Assembly (NCBI RefSeq): GCF_007097385.1
Contig: NZ_VJZS01000001.1
Location: 62,001-126,000 of the forward strand
DNA length: 64,000 nt
Direction of reading: 5' to 3'
Source of the DNA: Flavobacterium sp. ZT3R18
GTDB taxonomy: Bacteria; Bacteroidota; Bacteroidia; Flavobacteriales; Flavobacteriaceae
Shown: piece by piece, positions 8,341 to 17,783 of the stretch
How positions within the stretch are numbered: position 1 is the first letter of the stretch
How the letters are laid out: each line of letters starts with the position of its first letter
Program-made: the position numbers and the translations under genes
The notes under the pieces: model-generated
Told to the model about the DNA's origin: nothing
Seen by the model: the letters and a program-made list of their open reading frames with translations, nothing else
The model's database searches: none

Positions 8341-9318
8341 ATGTCGCAAATTGAACCAATTTTACAAGAAAACAAAAATCGTTTCGTGATTTTTCCTATC
8401 AAACACCATGATATTTGGGAGTGGTATAAAATGATGGAAGCTAGTTTTTGGACTGCCGAAGAAATTGATCTTTCACAGGATTTGAACGACTGGAATAATA
8501 AACTGAGTGATGATGAGCGTTACTTTATAAAACACATTCTTGCCTTTTTTGCGGCATCGGATGGAATTGTAAACGAAAATTTGGCTGAGAATTTTGTAAA
8601 TGAAGTACAATATGCCGAAGCTAAGTTTTTCTATGGTTTTCAAATCATGATGGAAAACATTCATAGCGAAACCTATTCACTTTTGATCGATACTTACGTG
8701 AAAGATGAAGCCGAAAAAGCAGATTTGTTTAATGCATTAGAGGTTTTTCCTGCCATTAAGAAAAAAGCGGATTGGGCTTTGAAATGGATCGAATCGGATT
8801 CTTTTGCCGAAAGGCTAATTGCATTTGCTGCGGTAGAAGGAATTTTCTTCTCTGGAGCATTTTGTTCTATTTATTGGTTAAAAAAACGCGGATTGATGCC
8901 AGGTTTGACTTTTTCTAATGAGTTGATTTCTCGTGATGAAGGTGTTCACTGTGATTTTGCGGTGCATTTGCACAATCACCATTTGATCAATAAAGTGCCA
9001 AAAGAAAGAATTAGAAGTATTATTGTTGATGCTTTAAATATAGAAAGAGAATTTATTACTGAGTCACTTCCGGTAAGTTTAATTGGAATGAATGCAGTAT
9101 TAATGACCCAATATTTAGAATTTGTTGCCGATAGATTATTGGTGGAATTGGGTTGTGATAGAGAATATAATGTTACGAATCCATTTGATTTTATGGATAT
9201 GATTTCACTTCAAGGGAAAACTAATTTCTTCGAGAAAAAAGTTGCCGAATATCAAAAATCAGGTGTTAAAGTTACCGAAGGCGATTCCCAAAAAATTAGC
9301 TTCGACGCTGATTTTTAA
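8341..9318 (+). CDS. nrdB: class Ia ribonucleotide reductase, small (R2) subunit
   Basis: Supplies the diiron-tyrosyl radical used by NrdA to reduce ribonucleotides. The 325-residue protein shows the metal ligands and radical site in register with E. coli R2: Asp74, then Glu105, His108 and Tyr112 in [12 protein letters not shown] (E-x-x-H-x-x-x-Y). The second ligand set is seen in [12 protein letters not shown] and [14 protein letters not shown]. Because the Tyr is retained, this is a radical-carrying subunit rather than a phenylalanine (class Ic) type. nrdA follows after 290 bases containing a hairpin. Confidence 0.97.
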   Translation: MSQIEPILQENKNRFVIFPIKHHDIWEWYKMMEASFWTAEEIDLSQDLNDWNNKLSDDERYFIKHILAFFAASDGIVNENLAENFVNEVQYAEAKFFYGFQIMMENIHSETYSLLIDTYVKDEAEKADLFNALEVFPAIKKKADWALKWIESDSFAERLIAFAAVEGIFFSGAFCSIYWLKKRGLMPGLTFSNELISRDEGVHCDFAVHLHNHHLINKVPKERIRSIIVDALNIEREFITESLPVSLIGMNAVLMTQYLEFVADRLLVELGCDREYNVTNPFDFMDMISLQGKTNFFEKKVAEYQKSGVKVTEGDSQKISFDADF

Positions 9319-9474
9319 AATACAGTTTTGAGTTTTAAAATGTTTCCTAAACATTTGATAGCTCCAAAGAATAAATAAAAAGTAGAAGTATAATTAAGTT
9401 GTTTTCATAAGATTCCCCCAAATCTGAAAACTAAGTTAATTCAGTCTGATTAATTTCGGGACAAATGACGGCGT

Positions 9475-9508
9475 TTTGTTTCATCTTGTTTTTATGAGAT
9501 GAAACAAA
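9475..9508. promoter_or_regulatory. 12-bp hairpin between nrdB and nrdA
   Basis: TTTGTTTCATCT (9475-9486) pairs with AGATGAAACAAA (9497-9508) around a 10-base loop. No T-tract follows, so it is not a standard terminator. It may act as a processing or attenuation site that sets the nrdB/nrdA ratio; that role is inferred. Confidence 0.5.
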
Positions 9509-9608
9509 GTATCGAAATGGATTATGGATTGACACTGAGTAAAAAATGAATTATGGATTCCTACTATTCGTAAGTCACAATTCATTAATAAAATAAATTC
9601 GATAAAGT

Positions 9609-11987
9609 ATGTATGTAGTAAAAAGAGACGGCCACAAAGAACCTGTAATGTTTGATAAGATTACAGATAGAATAAAAAAATTATGTTACGGCTTGAACGA
9701 ATTGGTAGATCCAGTTAAAGTGGCTATGCGTGTTATTGAAGGTTTGTATGATGGAGTCTCTACATCAGAACTGGATAATCTTGCGGCCGAAACTGCAGCT
9801 TCAATGACTATTGCTCATCCGGATTATGCACAATTGGCTGCTCGTATTGCAATATCAAATTTACATTCGAATACCAAAAAATCGTTCTCCGAAACGATGA
9901 ATGAAATGTTTCATTACATCAATCCGAGAACCAACCAAGAATCGCCATTGTTATCCGAAGAGGTGCATCAAGTGATTATGGAGAATGCGGAGTTTTTAGA
10001 TTCTCACATTATATACAACAGAGATTTTAACTATGATTATTTTGGATTTAAAACTCTGGAACGCTCGTATTTATTAAAAATAAACGGAAAAATTGTCGAA
10101 CGCCCGCAACACATGTTGATGCGTGTTTCTGTTGGAATTCACTTGGGAGATTTAAAATCGGTTATGGAAACTTATGACTTAATGTCGAAGAAATTCTTTA
10201 CCCATGCAACGCCTACGTTGTTTAACGCTGGAACACCAAAACCGCAAATGTCTTCTTGCTTCCTTTTGGCTATGCAGGACGATAGTATTGATGGAATATA
10301 TGATACTTTAAAACAAACCGCCAAAATCTCGCAATCAGCAGGAGGAGTTGGACTTTCTATTCATAATGTTCGTGCTACAGGTTCGTATATTCGTGGTACA
10401 AACGGTACTTCAAACGGAATTGTTCCAATGTTGAGAGTGTTTAATGACACCGCTCGTTATGTAGATCAAGGTGGTGGAAAACGCAAAGGAAGTTTTGCTA
10501 TTTATATCGAAACTTGGCATGCGGATATCTTTGATTTCTTGGATCTAAAAAAGAACACAGGAAAAGAGGAAATGCGTGCCAGAGATTTATTCTTCGCCAT
10601 GTGGACATCGGATTTGTTTATGAAACGTGTTCAAGAAGACACTACTTGGACGTTGATGTGTCCTAACGAATGTCCAGGGTTGTATGATGTATATGGAGAC
10701 GAGTTTGAAGCCATGTATGTTGACTATGAAAACAGAGGAAAAGGTAGAAAAACTATCAAAGCGCGTGAATTGTGGGAGAAAATCCTAGAATCACAAATCG
10801 AGACTGGAACGCCTTATATGTTGTACAAAGATGCAGCAAACAGAAAATCAAACCAAAAAAATCTAGGTACGATTCGTTCTTCGAATTTGTGTACCGAGAT
10901 TATGGAATACACCTCGAGTGATGAGGTTGCCGTTTGTAATTTGGCTTCTATTTCTTTGCCAATGTTCGTTGAAAACGGAAAATTTGATCATCAATTATTA
11001 TACGATGTGACCAAACGTGTGACACGTAACTTAAATAGAGTAATCGACAGAAATTACTACCCTGTAAAAGAAGCCGAAAATTCTAATGTGCGTCACAGAC
11101 CAATTGGTCTTGGAGTACAAGGACTTGCCGATGCTTTCATCTTATTACGTTTGCCTTTTACAAGTGATGCCGCTAAGGTGTTAAATCAGGAAATATTCGA
11201 AACCCTTTATTTTGCTGCCTGTACCGCATCTATGGAAATGGCCAAAGAAGAAGGTGCGTATTCTACTTTCAAAGGGTCTCCAATGTCAAACGGAGAATTT
11301 CAACACAATATGTGGGGAATAAAAGATGAAGAGTTATCAGGAAGATGGGACTGGGCTTCGCTTAGAAAAGAAGTGGTAGAACATGGTGTTCGTAACTCTT
11401 TATTGGTTGCACCAATGCCAACGGCTTCGACTTCTCAAATTTTGGGTAACAACGAAGCATTCGAACCGTATACTTCAAATATCTATACCAGACGTGTATT
11501 GTCTGGCGAATTTATTGTGGTAAATAAGCATTTATTGCACGATTTAGTAAAACTAGGATTGTGGAATGACAACTTGAAACAAGAAATCATGCGTCACAAC
11601 GGATCGGTACAAAATATCGATGTGATTCCGCAAGACTTGAAAGAATTGTACAAAACCGTTTGGGAAATGTCTATGAAAGACATTATCGATATGTCTCGTC
11701 AAAGAGGGTATTTTGTAGATCAATCACAATCATTGAACTTGTTTATGCAAGATGCCAATTATTCAAAACTAACGTCTATGCACTTCTACGCTTGGCAATC
11801 TGGGTTGAAAACAGGTATGTATTATTTGAGAACCAAAGCTGCGGTAGATGCTATCAAATTCACATTAAACAATGATAAAAAAGAAGATGCTCCAGTAACA
11901 GAAGCTATAGATGTTGAGGATTTCAAAGCGATGTTGCTCAAAGCACAAGCCGCTGATCCTGAAGATTGCGAAATGTGCGGAAGTTAA
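9609..11987 (+). CDS. nrdA: class Ia ribonucleotide reductase, large (R1) subunit
   Basis: Catalytic subunit that reduces ribonucleoside diphosphates to deoxyribonucleotides. The 792-residue protein begins with an ATP-cone (about residues 1-90, [22 protein letters not shown]), which provides dATP feedback control. Redox-active cysteines are visible at [13 protein letters not shown], at SSNLCTEI in the barrel, and at the C-terminal tail CEMCGS that accepts electrons from thioredoxin or glutaredoxin. The radical-transfer region [15 protein letters not shown] is present. It lies downstream of nrdB and 12 bases before the DUF3800 gene. Confidence 0.97.
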   Translation: MYVVKRDGHKEPVMFDKITDRIKKLCYGLNELVDPVKVAMRVIEGLYDGVSTSELDNLAAETAASMTIAHPDYAQLAARIAISNLHSNTKKSFSETMNEMFHYINPRTNQESPLLSEEVHQVIMENAEFLDSHIIYNRDFNYDYFGFKTLERSYLLKINGKIVERPQHMLMRVSVGIHLGDLKSVMETYDLMSKKFFTHATPTLFNAGTPKPQMSSCFLLAMQDDSIDGIYDTLKQTAKISQSAGGVGLSIHNVRATGSYIRGTNGTSNGIVPMLRVFNDTARYVDQGGGKRKGSFAIYIETWHADIFDFLDLKKNTGKEEMRARDLFFAMWTSDLFMKRVQEDTTWTLMCPNECPGLYDVYGDEFEAMYVDYENRGKGRKTIKARELWEKILESQIETGTPYMLYKDAANRKSNQKNLGTIRSSNLCTEIMEYTSSDEVAVCNLASISLPMFVENGKFDHQLLYDVTKRVTRNLNRVIDRNYYPVKEAENSNVRHRPIGLGVQGLADAFILLRLPFTSDAAKVLNQEIFETLYFAACTASMEMAKEEGAYSTFKGSPMSNGEFQHNMWGIKDEELSGRWDWASLRKEVVEHGVRNSLLVAPMPTASTSQILGNNEAFEPYTSNIYTRRVLSGEFIVVNKHLLHDLVKLGLWNDNLKQEIMRHNGSVQNIDVIPQDLKELYKTVWEMSMKDIIDMSRQRGYFVDQSQSLNLFMQDANYSKLTSMHFYAWQSGLKTGMYYLRTKAAVDAIKFTLNNDKKEDAPVTEAIDVEDFKAMLLKAQAADPEDCEMCGS

Positions 11988-11999
11988 TAATTTAATAAA

Positions 12000-12731
12000 T
12001 TGAAATATTATTTGTTTATTGACGAAAGTGGAGATCACGGGTTGAAAACTATTGACGAGAGTTTTCCAGTGTTTTTGTTATGTGGTGTTTTGATTTCAGA
12101 AAATGAGTTTTCTAAAATCAATTTGGTTGTGAATAATACAAAACTTAAATACTGGAACAACACTAATGTGATTTTACATTCTCGTGATATTAGAAAATGT
12201 AATAATGAATTCAAGATATTATTCGATTTAAAAATAAAAGAGCAATTTTATAACGACCTGAATAGCATTCTTACTTCGAGCAATTACAAAATAATTTGTT
12301 CGGCGATTGATAAAATTTCATTTATCAAAAAGTATGGAAAACTAGAAGATGATGTTTATGAAATTGCTCTTTCATTTATATTAGAAAGAACGATTTTTTG
12401 TCTTGATGAACTTCAGGATTGTGATACTTTAGAGATAATAATCGAAAAAAGAGGAAAAAAAGAAGATGCAAAACTAGCCAATCATTTAAATAAATTAAAC
12501 CAAGTTGGCACTTTTTATGTTGATGCGGAACGAATGAAAAAATACGCGGTAAAGCATTGTTTTCTTGATAAAAGAAAAAATAATAACGGATTACAAATTT
12601 CGGATTTATTGGCTTATCCTATAGCGAGAAAAATTTTATTTCCAGAAGGAGTAAATATTTCTTATGAATTAATCAAAGATAAATTTTACACGAAAAATGG
12701 AAAACGATACGGATTAAAGATATTTCCGTAA
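12000..12731 (+). CDS. DUF3800 domain protein (TTG start)
   Basis: A 243-residue protein opening MKYYLFIDESGDHGLK, the hallmark of DUF3800, whose conserved acidic residues (D-E-S-G, and later a D near a lysine-rich C-terminal LQISDLLAYPIARK) suggest an RNase H-like metal site. That catalytic activity is predicted rather than proven for the family. The only sensible start is TTG at 12000, 12 bases after the nrdA stop. DUF3800 genes are scattered, often on mobile or defence islands, so this one is probably a late addition behind nrdA. A terminator follows. Confidence 0.85.
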   Translation: MKYYLFIDESGDHGLKTIDESFPVFLLCGVLISENEFSKINLVVNNTKLKYWNNTNVILHSRDIRKCNNEFKILFDLKIKEQFYNDLNSILTSSNYKIICSAIDKISFIKKYGKLEDDVYEIALSFILERTIFCLDELQDCDTLEIIIEKRGKKEDAKLANHLNKLNQVGTFYVDAERMKKYAVKHCFLDKRKNNNGLQISDLLAYPIARKILFPEGVNISYELIKDKFYTKNGKRYGLKIFP

Positions 12732-12737
12732 AAACAA

Positions 12738-12763
12738 AAAGACTGATAAAATCAGCCTTTATT
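12738..12763 (+). terminator. probable terminator after DUF3800 gene
   Basis: AGACTGAT and ATCAGCCT (one mismatch) form a stem with an AAA loop, preceded by A-tract and followed by TTTATT. A second small hairpin GGGGACACCCC lies at 12771-12781. Confidence 0.6.
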
Positions 12764-12989
12764 GTCGACCGGGGACACCCCAATCCAAATATATAAACAT
12801 CTATCGATGTATAATTCTTTTGCAAAGATATTACATTTTTGAAAAAAAATGAATAAAGATGTGATGAAAAATCTAATTTGTGATGATATTTAAAGAAATT
12901 TTGGTTTTTTCTATTAATAAATGATGATGAACTTTGTTTTTAGAGCTATTCCAGATTGCCGTGAAAAACTAATTTAAAATCAAATCCCC

Positions 12990-13709
12990 TTGAGTTTATT
13001 ATATTTTACAGACCGAAGCATTGTCCATCTCGAAGATGTAGTGTTCAATGACGCCGTTTCAGGGCAAATTAATCAGTTCTTGAAGGAATACCAATTCAAA
13101 CAAGTTTTAGAGCAATACGACTTGCCTGTGGTCAATAAAATACTGTTGCATGGCAAAACAGGCTGTGGCAAAACCATGACCGCCAAAGCAATTGCCAGAA
13201 AACTGGACAAAAAAATAATCATTGTCAATCTTTCCAGGATTGTTTCTTCCAAATTGGGAGAAACCTCCAAGAATATCGAAGGATTGTTCAAAGAAGTGCA
13301 ATACGAAAGTTCGGTTTTGTTCTTTGATGAATTTGACTCCCTAGGTCAGATTCGGGATTACGATAATAAAGACAGTACCGAGATGAAACGGGTAGTCAAC
13401 TCGATTATTCAATTGATTGATAATTTTCCCAATCGATCGGTATTAATCGCTGCTACCAACCAAATCCAGATGATAGACGAAGCATTAGTGCGCCGTTTTG
13501 AAATGCAACTGGAATTTACGGCTCCTTCCGCTGTGGTTTTGGATAATTATTACGATACCTTACTCGCAAAATATCCCGTAGAATTTCAGGAAGTGACTCG
13601 TATTTATGAAGTAACTTTTGCGGAAGCGAAAAATCATTTGCTCAAAGAAGTGAAAAACAACATCATTCAAGCAGAGATAGAAAAGCAAAAGGCTTTAGAC
13701 TCAAACTAA
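12990..13709 (+). CDS. AAA family ATPase (TTG start)
   Basis: A 239-residue single AAA+ module. Walker A GKTGCGKT is at residues 55-62, Walker B VLFFDEFD at 109-116, sensor-1 Asn157 in AATN, and an arginine pair at 168-169 (ALVRRF), so ATP hydrolysis should be intact. The sequence resembles the catalytic module of FtsH/spastin-like AAA proteins, without a protease domain or substrate-binding N-domain. The start is TTG at 12990; no upstream ATG in frame fits. The spacer after the DUF3800 gene is 258 bases with a terminator, so the two are not clearly one unit. Its target is unknown. Confidence 0.85.
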   Translation: MSLLYFTDRSIVHLEDVVFNDAVSGQINQFLKEYQFKQVLEQYDLPVVNKILLHGKTGCGKTMTAKAIARKLDKKIIIVNLSRIVSSKLGETSKNIEGLFKEVQYESSVLFFDEFDSLGQIRDYDNKDSTEMKRVVNSIIQLIDNFPNRSVLIAATNQIQMIDEALVRRFEMQLEFTAPSAVVLDNYYDTLLAKYPVEFQEVTRIYEVTFAEAKNHLLKEVKNNIIQAEIEKQKALDSN

Positions 13710-13841
13710 ATCTTAGTTTTTGATCAATAAAAAACAAGGTAATTGGTATTTTTCTAATTCCTAATTGTAAAAATAATTCCTTATATTTGAGTGAGTTATA
13801 GTTTTGGTATGTTTTGTTTATTGTATTAAAAAACAGAAAAC

Positions 13842-14321
13842 ATGGAAAGTAAAAAAATTACAGTTACAGATGATTTATTGGCTTCAAGAGGACAGCGTTT
13901 GTTAAATTTAATCATGGACTTAGCGATAGGATATGTGATTTGGATTACCATAGGAACAACAATAGCCATATTTGCGGATGTTGCCAATAGTTCATTTCTG
14001 AAAACTTGGATTAGCACTATGGGAAGAGCAGAAAAAGGGCTTTCTTTTGCTGTCATTGTTGGTTTTTACTATTATTTGACCGAGCTGTATTTCTCTCGTT
14101 CAATCGCGAAATTCTTGACCAAAACCTATGTGATTATGAAAGACGGTTCAAAACCCAATTATAAAACCATTTTGAAGCGTACACTTTGTAGATTCATTCC
14201 GTTTGAGGCTTTTTCGTTTTTAGGTGGTACCGCAGGAGGATGGCACGATTCTATGTCGGAAACTTATGTAGTCAAAAAGGTCGAATTTGAGAAAAAAAAG
14301 AGAATTATTATTTTGCCTTAA
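13842..14321 (+). CDS. RDD family membrane protein
   Basis: A 159-residue membrane protein with three hydrophobic segments. The RDD signature begins at SRGQRLLNLIMDLAIGYVIW, with the conserved Arg and Asp in the first helix, followed by a second helix AVIVGFYYYLTELYF and the family's typical KFLTKTYVIMKDGSKP loop. RDD proteins are thought to be transport-related, but no substrate can be assigned. It starts with ATG 132 bases after the AAA ATPase gene and appears to stand alone. Confidence 0.88.
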   Translation: MESKKITVTDDLLASRGQRLLNLIMDLAIGYVIWITIGTTIAIFADVANSSFLKTWISTMGRAEKGLSFAVIVGFYYYLTELYFSRSIAKFLTKTYVIMKDGSKPNYKTILKRTLCRFIPFEAFSFLGGTAGGWHDSMSETYVVKKVEFEKKKRIIILP

Positions 14322-14439
14322 TAGAATTGTAAATAAATGTTTTGAATAACTAAAAGCCCTAGTAAATTATAAAATCTACTAGGTTTTTTTATTCTGTTAT
14401 TGTATCCTGAATTCTGTGAAAGATAAATAGCAGAATTAT

Positions 14440-14640
14440 TTTTCAAAACCCCGAAGGGGTGCAATGATTATAGAATTTTCATGACGTTGCATATAAACCC
14501 TGAAAGGGTGAAATGGTTTAGTCTTTTTTTGATTTAAAAGTACTCTCCGTTTAATTAATTGTGTAAAAATTCCACCCCTTCGGGGTTTTGGACATTTGGG
14601 TTGCTCTTTCTAGAATCATTGCACCCCTTTCGGGGTTTAG
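14440..14640. repeat. cluster of four REP-like palindromes (BIME-like)
   Basis: Four short palindromes with a CCCC/GGGG core lie between the RDD gene and metE: ACCCCGAAGGGGT at 14448-14460, ACCCTGAAAGGGT at 14497-14509, ACCCCTTCGGGGT at 14574-14586 and ACCCCTTTCGGGGT at 14623-14636. The first two face right and the last two face left, judged by the flanking word GCAATGATTnTAGA found beside the first and, inverted, beside the last. The layout is a bacterial interspersed mosaic element. It differs in sequence from the RAYT-linked repeats near 33 kb. Confidence 0.85.
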
Positions 14641-14688
14641 ATGAATTATAATTTGTCTTTAGGATAAAGTCTAATGCGAAATTTGGGT

Positions 14689-17013
14689 TTAAACCGTTGC
14701 GCTATTCTCAGTAGCAACTCGCATTTCTTTTGCGGCAGCGACCATTTCTATTAAAGCTTTTTTGGTTTCCTCCCAATGTCTTGTTTTTAAGCCACAATCT
14801 GGATTGACCCAAAGCTGGTCAACAGGAATAACTGCCGAAGCTTTTTCTAATAGTTTTACCATTTCAGTACGGGATGGAACACGTGGCGAGTGAATGTCAT
14901 AAACTCCAGGGCCTATTTCATTCGGATACTTAAAATCTGCAAAAACATCCAATAGCTCCATTTGTGAACGTGAACATTCTATGGTAATCACATCGGCATC
15001 CATGTCGGCAATATTTTGAATAATGTCGTTGAATTCACTGTAGCACATATGAGTATGAATTTGGGTGTCGTCTTTTACACTACTGGCCGAAATTCGAAAC
15101 GCTTTTATCGCCCAATCAAGATAAGTAGCCCATTCTTCTTTGCGCAATGGCAATCCTTCTCGAATTGCGGGTTCATCAATTTGAATGATTTTGATTCCCG
15201 CTTTTTCTAGGTCGGTAACTTCATCACGTATCGCCAAAGCAATTTGTGTACAGGTTTCAGAACGTGGTTGGTCGTTACGGACAAATGACCATTGTAAGAT
15301 AGTTACAGGGCCGGTTAGCATTCCTTTTACCCATTTTGGCGTAAGCGATTGCGCAAATTCAGCCCATTTTACCGTCATAGGATTTGGTCTGGAAACATCA
15401 CCATAAATTACTGGAGGTTTCACACAGCGGCTACCGTAGCTTTGAACCCAGCCATTTTTGGTAAAAGTAAAACCGTCCAATTGCTCGCCGAAATATTCCA
15501 CCATATCGTTGCGTTCAAATTCTCCGTGAACCAAAACATCGATGCCAGTTTCTTCCTGAAAACGAATCGTTTCTTCGGTTTCTTTTTGAAGTAAATCATT
15601 ATACTCGTTTTGACTCAATTGGCCGCTTTTGAACTTAGCTCTCCAGCTACGTACTTCGGTAGTTTGAGGAAATGAACCAATTGTTGTTGTTGGAAACAAA
15701 GGAAGGTTCAATACTTCTATTTGTTTTTTTCTTCGAATGGCAAACGTGTTTTCTCGTTTTGAATCTTTTTCAGTGATTGAGGCTACACGTTTTTTTACAG
15801 CAGGGTTGTGTATTAGTTTGGATGTTTTGCGGTTTTCATTCGCTACTGTGTTTTCAATTAATCGCAGTGAACTTTCAGCTTCTTGTTCATTCGAGGCAAA
15901 AGATTTTAAAAGCGTAACTTCTTCAATTTTTTGTTTGGCAAAAGCCAGCCATTGTTTGATTTCGGGAATCAAGGTGTGGTCATTGGTTTCCAGATCCAAA
16001 TCGCACGGACTGTGAATAAGCGAACAAGACGGAGCAATCATAATTCTGTCTTTGCCTAGAGCAGCCGTCGCTTTTTTGATAGTAGCCAATGATTTTTTGA
16101 AATCATTTTTCCAAATGTTCCTTCCGTCAACAACCCCAAGAGAAAGCGTCGCGTCTTTGGATAAAAGATTAGACTCTAAAATATCATCCAACTGAGACGA
16201 ACAACGAACCAAATCCAAATGCAAAGTGTGTACAGGCAAAGCCAAAACAGTGTCAAGATTCTCTCCAAAACAGTCAAAGTAATTAGTTAGAATTATTTTT
16301 AAAGAAGGAAATTTTTTGTTGATTTCATTGTAAACGTAAGTAACGGCATTACGCTCTTTATCTGTCAAGTTCAATGCCAAAAATGGCTCGTCAAACTGAA
16401 TCCATTCTGTGCCTTCGGTTTGTAACGCGCTAAGAATCCCAAAATATACTGGTAGTAGTTTATCGATAAGGTCAATTCTATGAAAACCTTCCTCTTTTTC
16501 TTTTCCGAGTAATAAGTAAGAAACAGGTCCGATAAGTACGGGCTTTGTTACGATTCCTAGTTTTTTTGCCTCTATAAATTCGGCGATTATTTTGGTCGAA
16601 AACAATTCGAATTTTTGGTTTTTTGTGAACTCAGGAACAATATAATGATAGTTGGTGTCAAACCATTTGGTCATTTCCATCGCTACCACATCTTGCCCTT
16701 CTTTTTGAGCTCCTCTTGCCATGGCAAAATACAAATCCAGCGAATTGTTTGCGCGGGCAAATTCTTGGTAGCGTTCCGGAATTGCACCAAGGGTTAGCGT
16801 CAAGTCCAATACTTGATCATAAAGCGAAAAGTCATTAGAAGGGATTAAATCAATGCCTTTGTCCGCTTGTAATTGCCAGTTTTGTTTTCTGATTGCTGAG
16901 GCTGTAGCCAAAAGTTCTTCGGCTGAAATTTTGTTAGCCCAATACAATTCATTGGCCTTCTTTAATTCTCTGTTGCTACCAATTCTTGGGTAACCTAAAT
17001 TGTTTGTTTTCAT
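14689..17013 (-). CDS. metE: cobalamin-independent methionine synthase
   Basis: Transfers the methyl group of 5-methyltetrahydrofolate (polyglutamate form) to homocysteine, giving methionine. At 774 residues it has the two-barrel full length of MetE. The N-terminus TNNLGYPRIGSNRELKKANE is diagnostic. Zinc ligands in the C-terminal half are visible: His and Cys in HTHMCYSEF and the last Cys in NPDCGLKTR. It is divergent from an Lrp-type regulator gene, with 156 bases between starts, a consensus -7 box and a 15-base palindrome just upstream. The divergent regulator is a plausible controller. Confidence 0.97.
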   Translation of the reverse strand: MKTNNLGYPRIGSNRELKKANELYWANKISAEELLATASAIRKQNWQLQADKGIDLIPSNDFSLYDQVLDLTLTLGAIPERYQEFARANNSLDLYFAMARGAQKEGQDVVAMEMTKWFDTNYHYIVPEFTKNQKFELFSTKIIAEFIEAKKLGIVTKPVLIGPVSYLLLGKEKEEGFHRIDLIDKLLPVYFGILSALQTEGTEWIQFDEPFLALNLTDKERNAVTYVYNEINKKFPSLKIILTNYFDCFGENLDTVLALPVHTLHLDLVRCSSQLDDILESNLLSKDATLSLGVVDGRNIWKNDFKKSLATIKKATAALGKDRIMIAPSCSLIHSPCDLDLETNDHTLIPEIKQWLAFAKQKIEEVTLLKSFASNEQEAESSLRLIENTVANENRKTSKLIHNPAVKKRVASITEKDSKRENTFAIRRKKQIEVLNLPLFPTTTIGSFPQTTEVRSWRAKFKSGQLSQNEYNDLLQKETEETIRFQEETGIDVLVHGEFERNDMVEYFGEQLDGFTFTKNGWVQSYGSRCVKPPVIYGDVSRPNPMTVKWAEFAQSLTPKWVKGMLTGPVTILQWSFVRNDQPRSETCTQIALAIRDEVTDLEKAGIKIIQIDEPAIREGLPLRKEEWATYLDWAIKAFRISASSVKDDTQIHTHMCYSEFNDIIQNIADMDADVITIECSRSQMELLDVFADFKYPNEIGPGVYDIHSPRVPSRTEMVKLLEKASAVIPVDQLWVNPDCGLKTRHWEETKKALIEMVAAAKEMRVATENSATV

Positions 17014-17020
17014 TTTCTGT

Positions 17021-17035
17021 CAGTATTTATTACTG
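17021..17035. promoter_or_regulatory. palindrome in metE leader
   Basis: CAGTATTTATTACTG is a perfect 5-bp-arm palindrome between the metE -7 box and its ATG. It could be an operator or a leader hairpin; function is inferred. Confidence 0.4.
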
Positions 17036-17037
17036 AG

Positions 17038-17045
17038 CAAAGTTA
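17038..17045 (-). promoter_or_regulatory. promoter -7 box of metE
   Basis: Reads TAACTTTG on the minus strand, an exact TAnnTTTG match, ending 24 bases before the metE ATG. No clear -33 element was seen. Confidence 0.65.
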
Positions 17046-17133
17046 TTGTATTGGGAAATTAAACTTAAATTAGCAGCTTAATTCAGTAAAATGATGTGTA
17101 TGGTGTTGTTTTGGTAGTAATTTGTCCGAAATG

Positions 17134-17141
17134 TAACTTTG
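17134..17141 (+). promoter_or_regulatory. promoter -7 box of Lrp-type regulator
   Basis: TAACTTTG with TTG at 17111-17113 and a 20-base spacer. The identical box sequence drives metE in the opposite direction. Its position leaves no room for the ATG at 17149 to have a leader and so supports the ATG at 17170 as start. Confidence 0.7.
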
Positions 17142-17169
17142 TAATCGAATGCTGACAGTAAAAAAAACT

Positions 17170-17631
17170 ATGGAAAATATTGATACTATCGATTTGCAAA
17201 TCCTAAAACACCTACAGGAAAACTCCAATATCAATACAAAAGAGCTGGCCAGTAAATTATTTCTCACGGTCACTCCCGTTTATGAGCGCATCAAAAGACT
17301 GGAACGCGATGGGTATATTATGAAGTATGTGGCTTTATTAGACAAGAAAAAACTCAATCTTGGGATGACCGTATTTTGCAATGTCCGCCTCAAAGAACAC
17401 GCCAGAAATGTGGGAAGCAATTTTGTGAAAGATATAGTGGCGCTTCCGGAAATTATCGAATGCTACAACATTGCAGGTGATTACGACTTTATGTTGAAAA
17501 TTCTGGTCGAAGATATGTCCAGTTATCAGGATTTTGTGATGAACAAGCTGTCTACTATCGAAAATATAGGGAATACCCAAAGTGTTTTCGTAATGGGCGA
17601 AATCAAGCACAGCACGGCATTGGCTATTTGA
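17170..17631 (+). CDS. Lrp/AsnC family transcriptional regulator
   Basis: A 153-residue cytosolic regulator with an N-terminal winged helix-turn-helix (IDLQILKHLQENSNINTKEL, then LTVTPVYERIKRLERDGYI) and a C-terminal RAM ligand-binding domain (GDYDFMLKILVEDMSSYQDF). An in-frame ATG at 17149 adds seven residues, but the promoter box ends at 17141, so MENIDTIDLQ is the better start. It is divergent from metE; by analogy with other Lrp-family genes it may respond to an amino acid such as methionine, which is inference from position only. Confidence 0.9.
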   Translation: MENIDTIDLQILKHLQENSNINTKELASKLFLTVTPVYERIKRLERDGYIMKYVALLDKKKLNLGMTVFCNVRLKEHARNVGSNFVKDIVALPEIIECYNIAGDYDFMLKILVEDMSSYQDFVMNKLSTIENIGNTQSVFVMGEIKHSTALAI

Positions 17632-17712
17632 TAATGCTAAATTGTTATTTTAGGATTTGATCTTAATAGATTTTTCAATGCTGAGGAAAGTCTTAAAATA
17701 AAATGTATTTTT

Positions 17713-17783
17713 GATTTTTTAAAATCCGAAATCAATCCCGTCCCGATAATTATCGGGACGTTAATCTACAATCAAAAATCACA
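17713..17783. repeat. palindrome plus AATC-word element before dgt
   Basis: A perfect 22-base palindrome (17739-17760, core TCCCGATAATTATCGGGA at 17741-17758) sits in a run of AATC words that reaches the dgt start codon. Related palindromes occur at 37762-37779, split by the IS at 41.9/43.3 kb, and at 63524-63541. Confidence 0.75.

Noticed and set aside
12764..12790. GTCGACCGGGGACACCCC block considered as a tRNA end or attachment site
   Set aside because: No cloverleaf, no integrase and no second copy in the window; only a small GGGG-ACA-CCCC hairpin is supported.
12000..13709. DUF3800 plus AAA ATPase considered as a defence system
   Set aside because: They are separated by 258 bases and a terminator, and there is no effector, nuclease or phage gene around them. 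Proximity alone is not enough.
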